Shown: piece by piece, positions 6,912 through 11,009 of the stretch | Position numbering within the stretch: position 1 is the stretch's first letter | Layout of the letters: every line of letters begins with the position of its first letter | NCBI GenBank assembly: GCA_032353305.1 | Contig: JAUCNG010384926.1 | Span: 1-11,009 of the forward strand | Length of the DNA stretch: 11,009 nt | Source: Cephalothrix spiralis | Taxonomy: Eukaryota > Nemertea > Palaeonemertea > Archinemertea > Cephalotrichidae | Reading direction: 5' to 3' | Notes under the pieces: model-generated | What the model was told of the DNA's origin: nothing | The model's input: the letters and a program-made list of their open reading frames with translations, nothing else | The model's database searches: none | Translations under genes and position numbers: made by a program

Positions 6912-7384
6912 CAGGGTTCCCACTGGTCCTGGAAATCCTTGAAACCCTGGAAAAAAGTTTTAGACCTGGAAATCCTGGAATTTGTCAAAAGTCCTGGAAA
7001 ATTGAAACAAGTTCTGGAAAAAATAAAAAGACATCTCAAATTTATGATTCATTCAATTTTCAAAGTGTCTTAAAATCGTGATAATTCTTGATTTTCAAAA
7101 ATTTTCCTCGCCTCGCTTAGCTCGGCTCAATTACACATATATCATTATTTGTGTAAGAAGGCGCGCATAAATAACGTTTTTTTTTCGCACTTTGATGCAT
7201 GTTCATGTAAAATATGTCCAATCCCTAAATGCGAAAGCAATTGCGTAAAATTGCTATGTGGCAATTCCGCTAAATGCCTTAAAAATATAATTGTTCTCGG
7301 ATTCATGGTAAAAAGTCCTGGAATTTTTGAAAAAGTCCTGGAAAACACCTGGAATTTTGCTGAAACAAATCCTTGGGAACTCTG
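6912..7384. mobile_element. Family A element, full length (473 bp), hAT-like ends
   Basis: The left end CAGGGTTCCCA and the right end TGGGAACTCTG are inverted repeats with one mismatch in 11. The left third carries repeated CCTGGAAA words (6927-7022), then AAAGTGTCTTAAAATCGTGA (7063-7082) and a CGCTTAGCTCG module (7109-7127). The right half, shared with 3659-3901, has TAAATGCCTTAAAA and a second CCTGGAA cluster. GTCCTGGAAATCC-type repeats with CAGGGTTCCCA ends are widespread in animal genomes, as I recall them. No transposase and no 8-bp target duplication (AGCTTTCT left, CAGAGTGA right) are seen. The frames 6876-7073, 7149-7439 (+) and 7145-7561, 7254-7466 (-) run through it. Confidence 0.72.
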
Positions 7385-8180
7385 CAGAGTGACTAAGGGT
7401 ATACCACCCCTTGATAAACTCCCGATTCTGATTTTCTGATACCGATATATGAGATATCTCGCGCACGCAATACCCCTAGACAGTTCAAACTTTAAAAACT
7501 GATTGCGCAAGCCGTTTCCGTTGACCGCGGACATGCCGTTTCTTGGTAACTGCATGATCATTCGCTCATATCGTTCATAACTGACTGCATGGTTATGACG
7601 CCTCGGTCAGTAGGAATTGACCATGACGGTGACAATCCTGCCCTGTCTTTTCTTTTAAGTTTGGTAGATATTATTAGTTTGTACTCAACAGGTAATCTGA
7701 TTGAGGTGTCGAATTAAGATCATCCCGTTATCCTAGAGTGAGTAGGTGTTCTTGACATGGTCATGGTCAATTCGTACCAGGGATGTCTTCACGCCATGAT
7801 CATCTTTTCTGAAATCGGCGTGAACGATCCGCGATCGATCAAGTAGAGATGAATAATCCGTCGCTCAGAATTTAAAAAAGAAATGAAGAAAACTAATAAT
7901 TCCCGCCCGCCGCTAGGAAATTTTATCATATAGATTTTAAAAAAAGAACAGAACAGCAACCAACTTTTGCACGCTGCTAAATAATTTGCATGCCCAAAAT
8001 TTATTGAAATGTAAAAACAATAGAATTCGGAAATGTTTCCTATACGTTGTACAACGCATGAAGTTTTTCGAAATTATCATCACCTTTATAAGAGTTACAA
8101 AAAGGGCCAAAACGAATTATTTACTGTTTTATTTTGAGCTGCCGCTGAGTTTTCTGACCAGTTGAAATAAAAAATTAAAA
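7385..8180. other. No recognisable gene or element
   Basis: The patch 7490-7640 is less AT-rich and contains the open 5' part of the minus frame that ends in the family A element. Its translation (start at 7561; QLPRNGMSAVNGNGLRNQ) shows no domain I recognise. A CGATCCGCGATCGATC cluster sits at 7825-7840. The remainder is AT-rich and featureless. Confidence 0.35.
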
Positions 8181-9172
8181 ATTCTACCCCCGGGTGCACT
8201 GAGGAAGGGGGGGTCTGAAAGTTACCCGATTAGCCAATCTATATATGTCATGAAATATACCTGGTAAATTTTGATTCTTCTTGGGCCTTTTTCTTGCAAA
8301 TTATATCTGAAATTTAAAATATGTTTTAATACTTTTTGGAGGTGCACTTTATATGGAGTACACTCACGACATTTTCATTAGGGTCGTAATTAATTTTTAC
8401 AAGTACAATGTTCATGTAGGCCTATCCCATAGGCTTACAAATGTCTAATGGACTATTTTTCGATTCGACCCCCCAAAAACGATTTCCGTAAATTAATTCA
8501 ATTATTTTCAGTGACCGACCCCCAATTATTTACTCATTATCAATGACTTTAAAAGGTTATTTGTACCCTTGGGCGCCGAATGTTTTGATTTTTTAAAGGA
8601 AGTTCACAACATTTTAATCATTAACTTTAGTATGACCCCAGGATATTGTGCTAAAAAAATTGATGCCCTTTCAGGCATGCAAGACATTCTTTAATTTTGA
8701 ATAACCAACCTTTAGTTCTTGGTGCTTGAGTGATAATTTTCCAATCAACATAACAAAATGAAATTGCAAATGTTCTAAGGTCCTTAATTGATCTTAATTG
8801 AGTTGTTTTCCGGCAAAGGCAAACTTATTGTTTATATTTGTAGTATTTTATAACTTCACGACTCAATTCTCGCGTCTATAATACAGCTTTGAAAATATTA
8901 TCTTTTTTCAGTCGTTTGATGTTAAAGGCCATTTGGAACGATTTTATATGTGAATCGCATGTAAAAGAGTAGCCGGCGAGGAGGTTTCAAGGTTGATATG
9001 TGATCAGCATCGAAAACGTATGTAACTGTCGGTCCCCAAAGTCAAAAAACATTAAAGGTTGGTACTCTCAAATGCAAAAACCGCATCCCGCTCGGATCTG
9101 GGTTCTGGCAAAAAGGTTTTTAAAGAAAGATCAAAAAATGAATAAAACAGGGAACATGGAACTTTGATTCAA
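8181..9172. other. No gene; scattered G/C tracts and a small hairpin
   Basis: CCCCCGGGTGCACTGAGGAA with a G7 run (8187-8213) resembles the TCACTGAG end of the 2041-2345 element only weakly. CGACCCCCCAA (8466) and CGACCCCCAA (8516) recur 50 bases apart. TAGGCCTAT and ATAGGCTTA (8417-8437) form a near-perfect hairpin. A splice-acceptor-like TTATCTTTTTTCAG ends at 8911, but all following frames close within 20 codons. Confidence 0.35.
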
Positions 9173-9290
9173 AATGTCAGCGAAAAGTCGGGGAATTTTC
9201 AAATTTTGATGAATATTCTTGAGGATTATATATAGTTCGCGACAAATTATTTGTCGTGAAAGACAATTTCATCTCAAAACATTCGCGCTT
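9173..9290 (+). mobile_element. Fragment of the hAT-like family seen at 5470-5757
   Basis: GTCAGCGAAAAGTCGGGGAATTTTC followed by TTTTGATGAATATTC and AATTATTTGTCGTG matches, in the same order and orientation, the left half of 5470-5757. In this copy AATTATTTGTCG is the right arm of a perfect hairpin, CGACAAAT-T-ATTTGTCG (9240-9256). Neither CAGGG nor CCCTG terminus is recognisable, so this is an eroded or truncated copy. Confidence 0.6.
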
Positions 9291-9310
9291 AAGATATTTT
9301 TATAACGGAT

Positions 9311-9381
9311 AAATTTCGAGTTTCACAAAGTCAAAATTCCGAGTTTGAAACTCGGAATTTGGCTTTACAACTCGGAATTTT
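9311..9381. repeat. Array of alternating palindromic 13-mers
   Basis: Four related 13-mers alternate in orientation: AAATTTCGAGTTT (9311-9323), AAATTCCGAGTTT (9334-9346), AAACTCGGAATTT (9348-9360) and AACTCGGAATTTT (9369-9381). The two central ones form a perfect 27-bp palindrome with a single G at the centre (9347). The second and fourth can pair as an alternative hairpin. Weaker relatives follow (GAGTTAATT, AAATTCGAAATT). Confidence 0.9.
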
Positions 9382-9737
9382 GAGTTAATTGTAAATTCGA
9401 AATTAAAAAAATAAAATGGGATGAACCATTTTTAATTGTTTTTAAAATCGTAAATATTTTTAAAAAAAATTAAATTTTAAATAAATTCCTAGTATTATAT
9501 CATCCTTTGTTTTAATTTTTGATTGAAATAAGACACCAAAGGACATGGGACCGAATCTGTATTAATCTTTGCTCATAATATTTCTGAAATCGGATTATTA
9601 CGTCTTAGCTACCAATTATAATCACGACATTGTAGATAGTGAAATCCATATCATTATTAAGTAGCATTAAGAAGCTTGTTACTACTTAGTAGTAGGATTT
9701 AGTGATCTATGGGCATAAGCCGCGTATGCCTGTACGT
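9382..9737. other. Very AT-rich stretch, no gene
   Basis: Positions 9400-9530 are dominated by A and T runs with TTTTAAAA-type words that can fold locally. ACTACTTAGTAGT (9681-9693) is a small perfect hairpin with a one-base centre. Nothing coding is seen. Confidence 0.4.
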
Positions 9738-9767
9738 GCATAGACGGTAATCGCATAGACGGTAATC
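9738..9767 (+). repeat. Perfect 15-bp tandem duplication
   Basis: GCATAGACGGTAATC occurs twice back to back (9738-9752 and 9753-9767) without a mismatch, which suggests a recent slippage or duplication event. Confidence 0.95.
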
Positions 9768-10942
9768 CTAACGTCGGGCTTCCGTTCATCAGTTCATTCG
9801 CAAATCCTGCTAAAATCGATGTCGGATCCTACTTTGGATCTTGGTCTCTGACCCCAATTAGACTAACCAGTCCGTTCACTGTGGTTGTACTGGTTCATTG
9901 ACTCTCTGTTATATATTGCGTTGATAATATGAAAACAGATATTCATAACATGTAATGAAATTATCAGATGAAGCTTTTTTTAAATCACATATTAAAAATA
10001 ACCAATCAATAGCGCTTCTGCATTCTCACCTGTCAGAGCGTCAGCCTGCAGCTGTTATGAAATATGATATAATACCATGAGAACGAGGATGGCGCTTCTG
10101 CACTGCACAAGATTTTTAAAAAGCTAACTATCCGAAGGGATGGTAGACATGCCCCCGCCCGACTTATTATCCATTCAAAATATTGAAAACAGTTTAGAGT
10201 TAAAAAATACAAAAAATGTCTGGGGGAGTTTACCATGGCTTGACTTTTCATAGGCTAGCGCCCGGCAATCTAAATTCAACCATATGTTTTGTATTCATAA
10301 AGATATGACCTATTTTTTACTTTTTAGACCCCGGTAAAAAACACCCACCTTAAAAAAAATAATAATAATCGCTCTTCTTATTCTTTTTTTAACTGTGTCA
10401 GCGCATTTTCCTTTTGGAAAGTTTTAGGGCTTTTGTCTATAAAAACAACAAAATTAAATCGAAAAATTAGAAAAAATTATTGTATACTGCGCCTTTAAAT
10501 CGCGGCTACCCTCACCCATGGGTCCCTCCCATAACGTTCCAAAATATAGTAGCGTCTCTTCAGTTTGCATCTGTGTTCATCCGTTAGCATCTCCCCTAGC
10601 AGTTAAAAATATAATATTTTTCTATTTTCAGCGATTTTTAGAATGAAAGAAAAATGGGAAAATTAGAACTATTCGCCATCTTAAAGATTATCGATCATTA
10701 AAGCAAGTAATTATGAGGTTAGTAATTTTCACTGTACTCAAACCCAAATATTTGCCGCTAAATTATGGCTTAAAATAGGCTGTATCCACGAAAACAGCAG
10801 CATGCATATTAACAGGCTTAAAGCTGATAATTAATCTTTGGTCCTTTGATGATCTTTAATATTTGATATTGATAAGATATTTGATTTTACCAGGCAGTCG
10901 CCTTAGTTTCATATTATTAAGATTATATAATATTATTATAGG
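9768..10942. other. No recognisable gene; minor repeats
   Basis: GCGCTTCTGCA occurs at 10012-10022 and 10092-10102. GACATGCCCCCGCCCGAC (10146-10163) and GTCTGGGGGAGTTTACC (10218-10234) face each other as an imperfect inverted pair and may mark a small element or hairpin. The minus frame 10033-10251 crosses this pair and has no recognisable domain. A TTTTTCTATTTTCAG acceptor-like site ends at 10631, but the following frames close quickly. Confidence 0.35.
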
Positions 10943-10966
10943 AATTAGATTTCATGAAATCTAATT
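10943..10966. repeat. Perfect 24-bp palindrome without spacer
   Basis: AATTAGATTTCA is followed immediately by its exact reverse complement TGAAATCTAATT. No second copy is seen in the window. It may be a hairpin-forming relic of an inverted duplication or a protein-binding site; the sequence does not say which. Confidence 0.95.
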
Positions 10967-11009
10967 TCGAATGCAAATATCCCGTATCTGGACTGGACCA
11001 AACATCACC

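Noticed and set aside
6912-7384. 8-bp target duplications for the hAT-like elements
   Set aside because: The 8 bases on each side do not match (AGCTTTCT against CAGAGTGA; likewise CTCATAAT against TTAAATCC at 5470-5757), so the hAT assignment rests on termini only.
7145-7561. Longest open frame in the window, 138 codons on the minus strand
   Set aside because: Its C-terminal 80 codons are the antisense of the family A repeat (translated CCTGGAA words), the remainder shows no recognisable domain, and one frame of this size is not surprising given the repeat bias against stops.
8187-8525. Another copy of the 2041-2345 element
   Set aside because: Only short words (CACTGAG, CGACCCCCC) agree; no aligned blocks of useful length were found.
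8912-8962. Possible exon after TTATCTTTTTTCAG
   Set aside because: All frames close within 20 codons and the only nearby donor is weak.
1-11009. CRISPR array, rRNA, bacterial operon or phage module
   Set aside because: There are no regularly spaced identical repeats with unique spacers, no rRNA signatures and no tandem coding frames; the repeat landscape is that of an animal genome.

Overview
The window looks like non-coding nuclear DNA from an animal, most likely a marine invertebrate; I cannot name the phylum from sequence alone. The base composition is AT-rich and stops are dense in all six frames. There is no bacterial layout: no long ORFs, ribosome binding sites, operons or rRNA. The short ORFs that exist either run through repeats or have no recognisable domain. 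What organises the sequence is a set of short, non-autonomous mobile elements and their eroded fragments, of the kind typical of invertebrate intergenic or intronic DNA.

Layout. Positions 1-90 hold a compact inverted/direct repeat cluster cut by the window edge. A nearly intact 171-bp MITE lies at 627-797 and is flanked by TA, as in Tc1/mariner-pogo type elements. A degenerate tRNA-like segment (about 980-1030) is followed by a 15-base G run. A second terminal-inverted-repeat element (2041-2345) contains four copies of a 10-base motif. From 2346 to about 3630 nothing is recognisable. At 3659-4275 a fragment of a 'CCTGGAA' repeat (family A) is followed by a copy of an 'ACCATTTCTCCTAAAATC' repeat (family C). 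At 5313-5842 a tRNA-like head, a 79-bp direct repeat, a 288-bp hAT-like element and a second copy of the direct repeat lie in a row. At 6491-7384 family C is followed by a full-length family A element (473 bp), the reverse order to the first locus. At 9173-9381 there is a fragment of the hAT-like element and then an array of alternating palindromic 13-mers. Small tandem and palindromic structures occur at 9738 and 10943.

Genes. I find no gene that I can defend. Two short open stretches bounded by splice-like signals (541-615 and 6123-6230) are recorded as low-confidence exon candidates. The elements carry no transposase and would have to be mobilised by enzymes encoded elsewhere. The most informative signals are the relationships between repeat copies: the shared module in families A and C, the swapped order of A and C at the two loci, and the direct repeats around the hAT-like element.
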